From NCBI RefSeq assembly GCF_026914265.1, contig NC_069134.1, forward strand, positions 11,885,758 to 11,949,757: a stretch of DNA of 64,000 nucleotides. The letters are read 5' to 3'. The translations under genes were made by a program, and so were the position numbers. This DNA is from Mya arenaria (taxonomy: Eukaryota; Mollusca; Bivalvia; Myida; Myidae). The first letter of the stretch is position 1. The number at the start of each line of letters is the position of its first letter. Below are positions 37,650-49,301 of the stretch, in pieces. The notes below the pieces were generated by a model. The model made no database searches, had not been told where the DNA came from, and was given only the letters and a program-made list of their open reading frames with translations.

Positions 37650-38275
37650 TATTTGCAGCAGGAAGAGAACTTACACACAAACAAAACAAACAAACATCCC
37701 TTCAGACATGTCCACCTAAAACGCATACGAAATATAACAAAACTACTTAAACGCTCATCAAAACAATATAATTTTATCAAAGTCGCAGAAGCACTGCTTG
37801 ATTCATCAAACAAATCCTCAGATTTCTGGAAACACATAAAAACATCAACGCTACGCAAAACTCCGTAACACGGACAATACAATAAGCTGTATGAAGACAT
37901 ATTGGACAAATCAAACTTTCTAAACACCTTTTTCTAATCACAAAACAGTCTCGAAAGTACCAATCACCAAGTTCCTTCCAGCACAGATAGATAACCCCAA
38001 CTCTTTTTACCTATCTTCTAATGAAGTGACTCAGTTGAAGTTGAAGATTGCCTTCGTATTGCAAAAAACGGTAAAGCTTTTGTTCCTGAAATCTCAAAAG
38101 GACTGTCGACTGCGCTTGTAAATCTTTTTAAATACTCGTTGCGTACAGGGGGAAAGCACCTCGCCAATGGAAACTCGCTCATGTCAGTGCATTTTTAAAA
38201 GAACGACCCTCGGGACGTCAGCAATTACAGACTCATTTCCCCGCTGAGTGTAGTAAGGTCATTGAATGCATTATT
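37650..38275 (+). mobile_element. decayed LINE fragment (start of reverse transcriptase)
   Basis: Scattered plus-strand frames show a linker 'SSDFWKHIK' (37,822-37,850) and, near 38,160-38,275, the RT entry motif in broken form: 'PRQWKLAHVSAFLKE' then 'SKVIEC'. These correspond to the family pattern 'P..WK.a.V.PifKk' and 'KviE' of CR1/Jockey-type non-LTR retrotransposons. At least three frame changes or stops lie within about 600 bp, and both ends are missing. Clade assignment is tentative. Confidence 0.6.
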
Positions 38276-38728
38276 CAACAGTGGTATAATGTTGAATGAA
38301 ACAAATCTTTAGAAATTTGTGAAAACAAGACAAGTTGATTAACTATACGCACAACCCTCTGCTTTAAGGTGAGGATAAAATCTAAGACAATAGTAATTGG
38401 TGACCAAGTGTAAGTGTTTGACCTAGTTACCCAATTTCTTTTAGCGTAGTACAATCCGATGGATGCTCGCCATTGGTCTTGTTCAATACCCATGTTTTAC
38501 ATGGTAATATTCAGAATAATTAAATATGTATAGACTAGTGATGCATCAAGCGAAGTGACCACATATAACTGAATATCCAGACTTATATATATTACTGAAG
38601 TCACCAGTTTGTATTTATACAATAAACCCCCATGGACAGGATCAACAGCAAATCATGTTCAGTAAAATATTGCTCAAGTGTACAACTGTCAATCCAATCA
38701 ACACGTCTACATAGTTATTAAGATATCG

Positions 38729-39570
38729 TAGTGTTTGAAACTCGGACTCCATTTGCAATCGATAATCGAATCGAATCGGACCAAGCATTATGATTTACTA
38801 TCGTACAATAATCGAAAGTTCATAATATCAGTAAGCAATACATTCTTTATACATATTTTCATCATGATCATTTAATTTGTTAAACCTGGAATCAGTAAGT
38901 GTGATTTGCAACAGTGAGAAAATTTCCATAACCTTTTCTGTCTTTAATAACTTAACGAAAACACATAACAACACAACACATGCTTAATAATTGCACATTA
39001 ATTGCAAAATGATGCACACCGCATCAAGAAAGTAATCCTAACATGTTATCCATGTAAAACCATATTACACATTTGTGAACCAGCTTAACATTTAATTAAC
39101 TTTTATATTGAACATTTCATAAAACGTTCACAAAAAAGGTAAATTAATTAATTACAAACGATACCAACAAAGGTTTTAAAAACAGAATGCAATGAGCCGG
39201 GATCACCGGTATTTGCAGGTAAGACCGGACCCACTACACCATAGAAACAGGTTATTGAAGAAGGTTTTATGAAATATATAAACAAATAAAAACAATTTGT
39301 AATTTTGGGAGAGTTTGTAAGTTTTTAAGCAAAAGTGTTTACATTCACCGCATTTGTGCAAGAGAGTGACCTCCCATGTTAAAATGACTTCAACGAGAAT
39401 TTAAAAGAAACAAATATTGACATTAACTCGACTTTTACCTAAACAAAAAATACGTAGTTACCGGAAGTAACATTAGCGACATCGATTTAGGACAAGCACT
39501 ATCGATTGTCGCCGACAAAGCATTGTCAGCGATGATATATCGATTTTACTCGATTATCGTTTCATCACTA
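38729..39570. mobile_element. hAT-type non-autonomous transposon (842 bp)
   Basis: The left end is 'tagtgtttgaaac'; the right end, reversed, is 'tagtgatgaaacg'. The perfect 8-bp direct repeat AGATATCG lies directly outside both ends (38,721-38,728 and 39,571-39,578). An 8-bp duplication with ends of this kind is the hallmark of the hAT superfamily. Near each end are inverted 'cgataatcga' words. There is no transposase frame, so it needs a partner element to move. Confidence 0.85.
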
Positions 39571-40023
39571 AGATATCGTATACGGGTATAATTTCTGGAA
39601 AAAAAACTATATCTCCTCGGCAAGCTTAAATATGAACACAAATATCTATTCACTATTCGGCCAATTAATACGGAAAGATTAACGTAGAGTATTTTGAGAA
39701 ATACTTCTGTCTCTTTTATGCAAATTAAGGCGTACCGTTAATGACATAACGCTCACAATCATAGAAACCAATTACAATTCAATATGAATAATGTGGTTAT
39801 CGCCTTAAAGTGGCCAGTGAAAGTCGAAGCGAAAGCAAACTAGCTTAACGAGTAACGTGCTCTGTTGGGATATATAGGACAGAAGACATATTTTTTTAGA
39901 GGTCATCGTGTTACATTCAACGAATACAAATGCTGTGGTGACAGGAAAAACGAGCAATGCTGTAACTCTTAGCCCAATGCGGGATTGAATTGGTCAGTCA
40001 GTGGGATTGACTTGAAGGTGCAG

Positions 40024-40159
40024 TTATCGATCCGATGTACAACAATAGTCGCATGTGAACTGGCTTGTGTAAACGAAATGTTGGTCGAAGTTAGCACACC
40101 TGTCGCTCGATGAAGTCCCATTTAACCAGCTGTCATGACATTCCTGTTGAGTGCCACAT
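40024..40159 (-). pseudogene. Ly6/uPAR-type last exon, damaged (gene 1)
   Basis: After the acceptor 'tttcaattcag' the frame reads 'RCGTQQECHDSWLNGTSSSD', 'RCANFDQHF', 'VYTSQFTCDYCCTSD' and then stops at 40,024. Compared with the intact copies at 50.2 and 53.0 kb, a 4-bp insertion (CGAT) just after 'CCTSD' shifts the frame, so the final cysteine of the family's CC-x4-CN signature is not encoded. The residues after the shift ('VNPTD') remain readable in another frame, so the damage is recent. It would pair with the exon at 44,240-44,375 across an intron now holding a LINE. Confidence 0.7.
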
Positions 40160-40544
40160 CTGAATTGAAATAAAACTCCTCAAAACACCAAATGCATTGA
40201 TGTAATGTTTAGTTCTGCGAAACTAATTAAGCAGATACGATATTGATGATCAATATAAGCAATTAAGCTTGTTTAACATATCCAAACAATAAATGATACA
40301 AGTGTACTATCAATATTGGCCAATATGTAGCAATTGCCAGCATCATAGCTGGTCAAGACACTCGTTTCAATATAGCACTAGAGCCTGCTTAATACCAGGT
40401 GATAGTATTGCTGCAGAAAACCTTCTATTTTGATATTAATAACAAATGCCGTTCAAAGTCAACGGCTTAAAAGACAACAGTTGGACACTTTTAGAAAAGT
40501 TGTTGTATTTTGTAACTTTCCAGTACTTTAGTTTTACAACTATT

Positions 40545-43500
40545 AATTATACTTGGCACTCGAAACAAAACCTCACATCCACTGTAGACTTGACTATTTC
40601 TTAGTTTCTGATGATTTAATAAACATTTTAGAAGACACCACTATAAAGCCCGGCTATAAAACAGACCACTCACTGGTATCAATTAGTTTAAACACGTCGA
40701 AGATAAAACGAGGCCCGGGATATTTCAAAATAAATAACTCTGTCTTTTTAGACCAAATTTATCAAATCAGCATAAAAACCTGCATAAAAGAAACGGTTAG
40801 TAATAACACCGAATGCAATGCAAATACGCTTTGGGAACTGATAAGGGTTCAATAAGGAATGAAACAATCAAGTTTACAACTCATCTTAAAAAGATTAAAA
40901 ATAATGAAAAAACAAAACTACATAATGAAATACAAGCATTAGAAACAAAACTCAATACGAATAACAAAAATGAAATTGATCAAATATCTGAAATGATCTT
41001 AACTAAAAAACAAAAACTAGATGAAATAACACAAACACAAATTAACGGTATAATATTAAGAGCTAAATCAATTCACGCTGAACACAACGAAAAGAACACG
41101 AAATAGTTTGCCAACCTTGAGAAGAAACGCGCTGAAGGAAAATCAATAAAAACTTTTAAGGTTAAAAACGAGAGAACAACAGGTATAGAAAAAATCTTAA
41201 ACGAGGAAGTGCGATATTACACAAAATTATACTCTACAAATAAACAAAGAAAAAAAGAAAACATGGAACCCTTTCTAGAAAACCCTTACAGAACACTTAA
41301 CGAAGATGAAAAACATGCATGTGAAGGCCTTCTGACCAGCTACGAATGTGAACTAGCCCTTAAAGATATGCAAAACAATAAAAGCCCGGGCTCTGATGAA
41401 TTAACTGCAGAATTTTATAAAACCTTTTGGAAAGACATACAGCAACACCTTATTAAATCATTTAACTACTAATTCAATACTGGACATTAAACACAACTTC
41501 AGAAACAGGGATTAATAACACTTTTACCGAAACTAAATAAGGACCTTTATGAACTTACTAACTGGAGACCCATTTCTTTACTAAACGTAGATTATAAAAT
41601 AGCAACTAAATCCCTAAACAGTCGAATAAAAACAGTGTTACCATCAATTATAAGTCATGAACAATCTGGGTTTGTTAACGGTAGATATAAAGGAGAAAAC
41701 GTTAGGGTAATTTTTTAAATCATAGAATATTTACAAGAAAACAAAAAAAACAGGACTTTTATTTTTTGCCGACTTTGCTAAAGTTTTTTACAGTTTAAAC
41801 CACAGTTTTATCCTTGAATGCATAAAATCATTAAAGTTTGGGCCAGATGATTTAAAACGGGTAACTCTATTCTACAACAACATTCAGAGTCTGACAACTA
41901 ATAATGGACACATATCGCAGTCATTTGGACTCGAAAAAGGCGTTCGACAGCGCTGCCCATTGTCGGCTACATTGTTTATAATTTGCTCACAAACACTATC
42001 TAACTAGATTGCACTAAACGACGACATAAAAGGAATTAAAATTAATGACAAAATTATAAAGCAAACCTTTTTTGCCGATGATTCAACATTTTTCAATAAT
42101 GGTGACAAAAAATCCTTTGAAACACTCGTACAAACCCTAGAAATGTTCTCAAAATGCTCAGGCCTAAACCTGAACACCAATATATCAATTATTATGAGGG
42201 TGGGATCATTAAAAAAACTCAAATATACAATTTTGTAATACCAAAACATTTGTATGGACATCTGATTATGCTACCACTTTAGGAATTACATTTACAAGTG
42301 ACAGAAATGCAAATATTACAAGAAATATTGATAAAAAATTCAAGAAGTTAGAAACGTATTAAAACAATGGCAGCATAGAAAACTGACACTGATGGGAATT
42401 AAAATGTTTGCTTTACCTAAGCTCATTTATCCATTTACTGTTCTAGCTAATCCAACTAAACAAATGATAGATGATATAAAAAATACATTTTTGATTTTAT
42501 ATGGGATAGAAAACCGGATAAAATAAAAAGAATTATCCTTTACCAAGACTATGTACACGATGGACTTAAGCTTACAGATATAGAATCATTTTTGAACTCA
42601 ATTTAATCATTATGGATAAAAAGATATATAGACCCGTCAAATAACGGAGACTGGAAAGTATTCTTTCATAGAAAACTAAACAACTACGGTCATGAACTAC
42701 TATACTAGAATCAGATTTTGATCAAACAGTTATAAATTACATAAAACCAGAAAGAACTTTCCTAAATGATGTACTAAAATCCTGGTTAAAAATAAAAACC
42801 ACATTTTATGAAGAAAAGTCGAAAATAAATGTTAGTAAAATAATAATTTGGAATAACAAAGAGATAAACCAAAACGGCCACACACTGTATTTTAAAGAAT
42901 TGTGTCAAAAAGGCATACAATTCTTCGAACACATATACAACTACAGGGTAAATGAGTTTTACAGTTTTGAAGAAAAAAAACCCCTTATACGACACAAATA
43001 AAAACAATTTCTAAAATATTTGACACTAGTTAATTGTATTCCAATTCATTTAAAAACGAAGATTAAATTCGAGAATATCAATCAAAACAGACCCCAAATA
43101 ATTACAGATAAAATAAAGGAATCGAAATAAACAAATAAGTTTCTGTATTCGACACAACAAAAAACAAAATCAAGCCATCATCAGAAACTAAATGGCAACT
43201 AACATTCCCGAATATAGAAAATATCGGATGGATTTTTTTTTATATAAAACAATTTATATAAGCTCGAATGATCACTACGAAGTTTTCTATATAAATTTTT
43301 ACTAAGAATAATACCCCAAAATACATATAGAATAAAAAATTCTAACTTTTGTAGCATACAAATCGAGACAATTGATCACTTATTTTGGAACTGTCAGAAA
43401 GTTAAACCACCATGGAGTGCCTTTATTAAACAACGATCGATAAATATCGTTATAACGAAAGAAATAGTATTTTTCGGTATCCATATCAAATTTAAACACA

Positions 43501-43798
43501 CACCAATATGTAATTTTCTTAATAAAATTTTATATATTCTCAATGAAATACCGAAACACTATCCCATCATTCAATGCCTTTTTACAATACTTAACTCTTA
43601 GACAAAAAATGAAAGAAATATCGCAACACAAAACGATAGATATGATTACCACACTCTCAAATGGAATGTATTAAAATTATAATAATTTTAAGATAATTAA
43701 GATACCGATTATATACAGAACCAGAATGCATATAAATAGTATAGATTCCTTTTTTACACAACCACATATAGAAAAATCATCAATAAGTAAAGGGGAAG
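40545..43798 (+). mobile_element. 5'-truncated, decayed LINE of the L1/Tx1 type
   Basis: In order on the plus strand: C-terminal part of an APE-type endonuclease ('RLDYFLVSDDL' and 'KTDHSLVSISL', about 40,585-40,690); 'NNKSPGSDELTAEFYKTFWK' (41,374-41,433); RT core 'NWRPISLLNVDYKIATKSLN' (41,561-41,620) and 'HEQSGFVNGR'; 'GLEKGVRQRCPLSATLF' (41,930-41,980); the catalytic 'FFADDSTFF' (42,069-42,095); and a C-terminal zinc-knuckle-like 'ETIDHLFWNC' (about 43,366-43,395). Stops and frame changes occur throughout, at least eight between 40.8 and 43.6 kb, so it is dead. The 'LLNVDYKIATK' style of the RT points to the L1/Tx1 group. It lies in the intron of Ly6 gene 1 on the opposite strand and is absent from the paralogous intron. 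Confidence 0.85.
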
Positions 43799-43866
43799 TG
43801 TGAGTGTGTGTATGTGTGTGCGTGTGCGTGTGTGCGTGCGTGTGTGTGTGTGCGTGTGTGTGTGTT
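43799..43866. repeat. (TG)n microsatellite
   Basis: TG repeats with CG and TA interruptions directly after the LINE 3' region; it may have grown from the LINE tail (inference). Confidence 0.95.
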
Positions 43867-44239
43867 TTGTTTTTTTGCGCGTGCGTGATTAGTTTTTGAT
43901 ATTCTGAAAATATGAAACAATATAGATAAACTGTTGATTTATAATGTGTTTGAGATTATCATTCAGTTATTATAAAGATTCGGAAAAGGGGTTGGTAACA
44001 GAGAAACGCTGGCAAAGTATATTTATGTAGGCAACAAACAAATTGCAAACTTAAACGAAAAATAACTATGTTCTATATTCTACAAGGCGGCGTCAAATTC
44101 TACTAATATGTATGATTGTTAACGTTCGGTAACCATTGGCACCCATTTGATACATTTAAGGCTACTGGGGATGTAAGAAAGAAAAAGGAACAAATAGCGG
44201 ACACACAGTAACGACAATGTTATGATAAGCCCTACGTAC

Positions 44240-44375
44240 CTTCTAACTACTGTTCTCGAGGCATCTGCGCGGTTTGTCAGCTCATTTATGCAAAACTGCT
44301 TGTCTACAGGGCAGGTAACGGATTTGAAAAGGCTCTCACAAATTGCCAATGGTCCCGCGCAGACAAAACATGACC
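44240..44375 (-). CDS. Ly6/uPAR-type middle exon (gene 1)
   Basis: 136-bp exon on the minus strand from acceptor 'tacatttaag' to donor 'agaag|gtacgt'. It encodes 'SCFVCAGPLAICESLFKSVT', 'CPVDKQFCINELTN' and 'RADASRTVVR'. The C-x2-C start, the spaced single cysteines and the 'VTC..DKQFCINEL' core are typical of the first half of a three-finger (Ly6/uPAR) domain. Length and both splice phases equal those of the paralogous exon at 54,614-54,749. The acceptor is weaker than in gene 2 (AAG in place of CAG). Together with the damaged last exon it suggests that gene 1 is dying. Confidence 0.7.
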
Positions 44376-44600
44376 CTTAAATGTACATTTCATTTTCATT
44401 AATAACTGAACCACAAAATGTGCTGGTAATGTTTTGGAATAAACCAGTGCATTAAAAATAAAGATGTAAATACATATTCACATTACAATGAACAATAAAA
44501 GTAAAATTTTGACTCTACGTTTCTGTATTTGCAAAACAATAATATTTAAAAATTAATTACCTCATCCCTTTAAAGTGATTAAATTTAACTTAAGTCTTAC

Positions 44601-44639
44601 TATGTGTAGTTGCAATGGGCACCGAGCGACTCTGGGTGT
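44601..44639 (-). CDS. possible 39-bp exon upstream of Ly6 gene 1
   Basis: Minus strand: acceptor 'cgcttacttcag' then 39 bp, then donor 'gtaaga'. In the phase needed to join the next exon it reads 'QSRSVPIATTH' with no stop. The paralogue at 54,986-55,024 has the same splice sites, the same length and only three or four substitutions. The surrounding 20 bases are also conserved, so a non-coding or 5'-UTR exon is possible. Confidence 0.4.
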
Positions 44640-45812
44640 CTGAAGTAAGCGAGATGTGTAAGGTTTATGATGTTTATAATTATTATTATTAATTAATTAA
44701 GTAAAATTATTTAAATGCAATTCGCTACATGATTGTCATCATGAAAATATGTGAAGCAACTCCAATCCCTTTTTCCATTATCTAATTGAATTATGCCCCT
44801 TTGTCAAATGAGAAGAATGGGCAGAAATCGACCTCTATAGCAGTGGTATGCCATATCGAAACGTGCATGACGTATTACAGGAATTTGCTAAGCAATGGTT
44901 TACAAACCTTCCATTTGGACCGCTTTCGATGCTACCAAACCACTCACAAGGAACAACCACGCTGCATGATCAGAAAAATGTACACATACACAACATTAAC
45001 ATACTCACTTAATATTTCTAAACAACAACAACAAAAAAAAAACAATTTGTATTCAAATGTCCCAAAACGAACATTAGCGGGACAAGAACAGTATCGCTGA
45101 AAATAAAGAATCTTAATTTAACCAGATTTTGAAACAAACGAGTGAACTATTCTCGTATGTTCAATAATTCAGTTCAAAGCGACGCAACATTCAAATATCA
45201 TTATCTTTAGACCAATCAGACAAATGGTAATGACCATACCATTATTTTCTATAAAAGTGCAAATCCACACATTAATATAAAGGAAACAATTGTTAAAAAA
45301 CAATATATTGAATTTATTTTTCGTACAAACAAATTCCGGAAACAAGTGATTTCATTACCCTACCAAACGACACAAAGTTAACCAAAGCTGTAAATTAATA
45401 ATTGAATAAAATAAAATAAACAACAAAAACGCTGTCGACGGAACACCTACGCTCATCTATGGAGTGTAGTCGAACAACAGACATAAGTCAACAATTATTA
45501 AAGCCAGAGTTATGGGCGTTGCTTTGCGGGTGTTTTATTGTTCTGAAGACATGTTAACCTTTACAATATTTTTTTATCATTATTTACCTTGAAAGGGTTT
45601 CGAGTTATGGCTACGGCTAAACAGATGCAATACAACTCCGACGCCGTCGACGCCGTCGTCAAAAAGCTACGACAATGACAGGAATCGTTCGACAGACAAA
45701 CAAGTAAGAATGAATATGAACCGTTGTCTAACAGCCGAGGAGTAATATTGGTTTGGTCGAGCAACATATCTTGTATTGCTTTTTAGGGGCCAATATTTCC
45801 TCCTGGCTATTA

Positions 45813-46282
45813 AAGGGACTGTACACCAGGTTTTTTGTAACAAATCTCAGGACAATTATTTAATGAAATGTTTACTCTTTGATATCATAATTGTTGAAAC
45901 ACATACCGAATCGATTTGGAGACCGGGTTTGAACCGGTGTCGCAAAAATTGCAGTCCAGTGCTGTATCCACTGTGCTACGAAGGTTACTCTACATGGAAT
46001 ATTTAACTATATACACTACTATATACCTCACATGGTCTTATCACGTGATAACATCGACTAGCAAATCACGCATAAGGAATGAATTCTACTAGGAAGACAT
46101 AACTAGATATATTTTTTAATGGAAAAATACGAAAAAAAACGTTAAAAAATAAATTAATTGTGAACTATGTGGTACTTCAGATAGTAAGTTGTAATGCATT
46201 GTACACATCGATACCAAGGTTATGTCAGTTTTCGACAATTTTCTTTGTTTCCGCTGTTTTATCGTAATGAGTACAGTCCCTT
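45813..46282. mobile_element. MITE (470 bp) with TA target duplication and internal tRNA-like boxes
   Basis: Perfect 12-bp inverted ends AAGGGACTGTAC / GTACAGTCCCTT, with TA on both sides (45,811-45,812 and 46,283-46,284). The paralogous cluster unit has the empty site ('cttattagcatctaaat' near 56,760 against 'ggctatta...acatctaaat' here), which proves the borders. Inside, on the minus strand, lie an A box TAGCACAGTGG (45,968-45,978) and a B box GGTTCAAACCC (45,925-45,935) around a tRNA-like fold with 'gactgcaat' at the anticodon position, most like tRNA-Cys. Confidence 0.85.
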
Positions 46283-46399
46283 TAACATCTAAATACAGTA
46301 CAGGTCAATGAAAGTTTAATTCTTTTTATGAAGATATCTATATAAATACATATCAAACGTTTTACGTACGAACGATTAATCCGAACATGACCAGAATAA

Positions 46400-47048
46400 G
46401 CGTATGGCAATATGGTCACTTGGAGAAATAAATAAATTCAAAGCTGTACACTTTCTTATCTCTTATTGTAACTTGCCGAAAACAGATATGTACATGATAC
46501 CAGATAAGGGAATAAATGGTCAAATGTATATAGATACAATGCATTGAAACAATGTAAACTTTATGGACGAGTACTGCGGTCAATATCGTCATCATAAGCT
46601 TGTTAGAAAAAAACATTCGATGAGACTCACATCGCCAAAACTTCGCAAGCTTGACAACACATACATTTGCAGGGATCACATGATTTTGATATCGTTACAT
46701 GTACTTCTGTCTTGGATCGGTCTGTGGACAAAATTTGGGGCAAATACTGGTTTCCGATATCTCAGACTAACACTTGTCCTAATATGTATAAATAAAGGCC
46801 TGTTTTAATGTGCTTGTCTCAGCAAAGATAAAATCAACTTGGAAGTCAGTTAAAACAAAATAATCATATTAATGAATACATTCATTCAAGTACAGCCAGA
46901 CATAGAGAATGATTCCAGTGATAACTCCTTCGTTACTTCACAGTTATACACACTAATAAAGGGTAATATATGCACTGCTATAATATGAACATTATTTAAT
47001 CATTGTATAAAAAAGTGAATTAAACGGGAAAGAAATACAATTTCAAGC
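46400..47048. other. intergenic, no gene recognised
   Basis: Two small overlapping opposed frames (46,416-46,679 and 46,563-46,808) without domains. The unit C/D similarity cannot be followed here because unit D ends in the assembly gap. Confidence 0.4.
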
Positions 47049-47175
47049 TACGGGATTAGTAAGTGATCCGATATTGGATATACGGGGCAAAGGAAAACAA
47101 AACGCTCGAGTCCAAATACATGGTTTCCTGCGCCCCGTTAATCCAAATGCGGGTCACCTACTAACCCCGTAACGT
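47049..47175. mobile_element. fold-back element, about 125 bp
   Basis: 'ctacgggattagtaagtgat' on the left pairs with the complement of 'cacctactaaccccgtaa' on the right; inner words 'acggggcaaaggaaa' and 'tttcctgcgccccgt' also pair. Nearly the whole sequence forms an imperfect hairpin, as in small fold-back MITEs. No target duplication was identified. Confidence 0.6.
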
Positions 47176-47373
47176 ATGTATCACGTCGACATCCTATCTA
47201 CTCTTTAAAGGTTTCATTTATTCATCGGAATATTAATCGGAATAGGAAAATAGACGCCATTTTGGTACGATATAAATTTGGTGAACCAATATGGGAAAAT
47301 ATTGGGTCACCGCGTGACATGTCCTGAACCATTGGTGTTGCGTCATTTATATTGGAGAGGTAATATACATTTG

Positions 47374-49301
47374 GGCCCGGTTGTTCAAAACTTTCGTTAA
47401 AATACTTACGCTTACGCTGACATGTAAGCGTTAACCGTTAGTGTTAACATTAACTTACGACATCAGCGTTATCCTGTTGTTCAAAAATCTATCAGCGGAA
47501 GCGTTAGCTAACACTGATGTAACGCTTACGTGTTGGCGTAAACATCAGCGTTAGCTCACTTCCTGTTTGTATTTCCATATTCCTTTCCAATTCTGTGGTC
47601 TAATGTGGCGAAAATAAATTTAAACTTACCCCATCCACTTGAAGGCTTAGTCCAATTAAAATGTTAAACTTTCATAACTTAGTCACAGGCAGTGGGTATT
47701 TCATTGTTCTAAAGTTTAGTAAAGATAAAATGAATAATGACATATTAGATGTGTTTTTTTTGTTAACCAACCGTTATACGTTAAGGTATATATACCATTA
47801 TATATATTTACACATATATATATACAGGTTGTCGACGTGAACATATATACATAAAATTACGTTGACAACTAACAAATTTTCTCGATTTTTTGTCCGGTAT
47901 CCGGAATTCCGGGGTTCCGGCTTTGTAGGGATTTTTTATATTGAAAATAGAAGGTGAAAACCCGAGACTCTGAAAAAAGTCCGGTATCCCGAGGCTTCCG
48001 GTTTTGTGGAGTTCCAGCTTAGTGAGTGTCTACTGTATATATATACCATAAATCTACAATTGCTTCTAAAAATCCGTTGTTGTTTTTTCATGAATGTCAA
48101 GGCCATGTTTTAACCACAACGAAAATATTGTGGAACAATTATTTGAGGTAACATTACACTAAATATTCATGTTAACTGAATTACTTGCCCTTAACTAGGA
48201 TATCAGTTGAGCTTTTTTAATGCCGTTGATTTAATAATATTTTATTGCATGAGAACACATTTGACAATGAGAATATCAATGTAAATTTAAACACAATATT
48301 AAAGCGACATTATGCATGCAATGGGATTGGGCCACGAGTTATGACCTGTGAATTGAAACAGGTTGATCCATTAAAGGGGCGTCTCATCAGAAGGGTTCAG
48401 CGTCCGACCATTTCTTATTTACCGACTTATCTGTGTCGTAATTTCAAGCGTTCAGATGATGTAAACAGTGGAAGAAAATATTATTTAATTAGATAAATTG
48501 GATTTAACACTGTATTTGTGGTGGCTTCCTCCGCTTATGGTAAACTACCGATATGGAAATAGGAAAGTGATTTGGTCCACCACACTTGTCACATTGACAG
48601 TGCATTTCTGGAAGCCCAATCTGTCATCATGGAGATATTTCACCTCAGGGTCATTTATACAGCTAAATACTCTGCAATTATTTGGCAACCATATTCATTT
48701 TATAGCCTGTTTATGATTTAGTTTGGTACTGTAAATAAATGAGTAGGTAACACAGTCACAGGTACTTAAAACACTACGCTTATGTATCAAATGTTTCGAC
48801 AGGTGGTTGGTGATTCAACTTGCAGTGACCAGTCAGAGGATAGTATCAAATGTCAGGGACAGTATGATCGACATATCTTATCAATTCACCACCTCAGAGC
48901 CAAACACACTTGCTCGCTCCCGGACTGACACCGCCTCTGACCGATAAGTCTTACGTTGAAAGTCTCCGGCAAGCAGCTGTACAATTGATTCACTGATATC
49001 AAAACAGTAGCGGCATCGCATTTCTAAGTCATCACTTTTCATGTAGATCGAAAGAAATAATTTAATTATTTCTTTTCTTCTGTTGTTGAGAAAAGCACTA
49101 ACTGTGTCAGCCATTTTCAACTGACTATTTAACGTTAAACGCTAGACCAACGTTAGAAGAGTCGTTAAGTTAACGCCTACTTAATCGCCGTCAGCGTAAG
49201 TGTTAATTTCGAACAACTCATTTAATTTATCGTTGACAGCGTAACATTTAACGATGAGAGTTAACGTTAAATCCTTAACGAGAGTTTTGAACAACTGGGC
49301 C
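47374..49301 (-). mobile_element. PIF/Harbinger-like DNA transposon derivative, copy 1
   Basis: Inverted ends: 'ggcccggttgttcaaaact' on the left and, reversed, 'ggcccagttgttcaaaact' on the right, followed inward by many 'taacgcttac/gttaacgt' words at both ends. A minus-strand frame near the right end (48,881-49,120, 79 codons) reads 'RCRYCFDISESIVQLLAGDF', then 'QRKTYRSEAVSVRERASVF', a pattern like the N-terminal part of Harbinger transposases (RYRF...I..L...L.R.TrR..Al). The catalytic DDE part was not found, so the copy is non-autonomous. A clean 3-bp TWA target duplication is not visible; 'gtaatat' occurs just outside the right end and 6 bp from the left end. Confidence 0.65.
47794..48300. 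mobile_element. 507-bp segment present only in the first duplicate
   Basis: The second duplicate joins 'aaggtatatat' directly to 'aaagcgac'. Within the segment, 'cactcactaagctggaactc' on the minus strand near 48,025 and 'ccggtatccgg' words resemble a Tc1/mariner-pogo type terminus, but matching ends and a target duplication at the borders are not seen. It could be an insertion in copy 1 or a deletion in copy 2. Confidence 0.45.

Larger units (their letters stand above)
39740..46400. repeat. Ly6 cluster unit C (paralogous to 49.93-56.88 kb)
   Basis: Collinear with unit D: 'gaaaccaattacaattca' (39,767) with the 'gaaaccaattaaaaactc' region (49,943), last exon, 'tttagttttacaact' (40,528 and 53,638), 'gagaaacgctggcaaagt' (44,002) with 'gagaaacgcaggcaaaat' (53,829), the middle exon, the 39-bp exon, and 'cgttttacgtacgaacgat' (46,358 and 56,846). 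Unit C additionally holds a LINE and a 470-bp MITE. Confidence 0.85.

Noticed and set aside
45561-45767. Minus-strand frame as a possible Ly6 signal-peptide exon
   Set aside because: The paralogous region at 56.53-56.75 kb does not keep the frame, and the sequence is not signal-like at its start.
48498-48716. 72-codon plus-strand frame, repeated at 51,358-51,576
   Set aside because: Lies inside the Harbinger-like element; its repetition comes from the tandem duplication, not from coding constraint.
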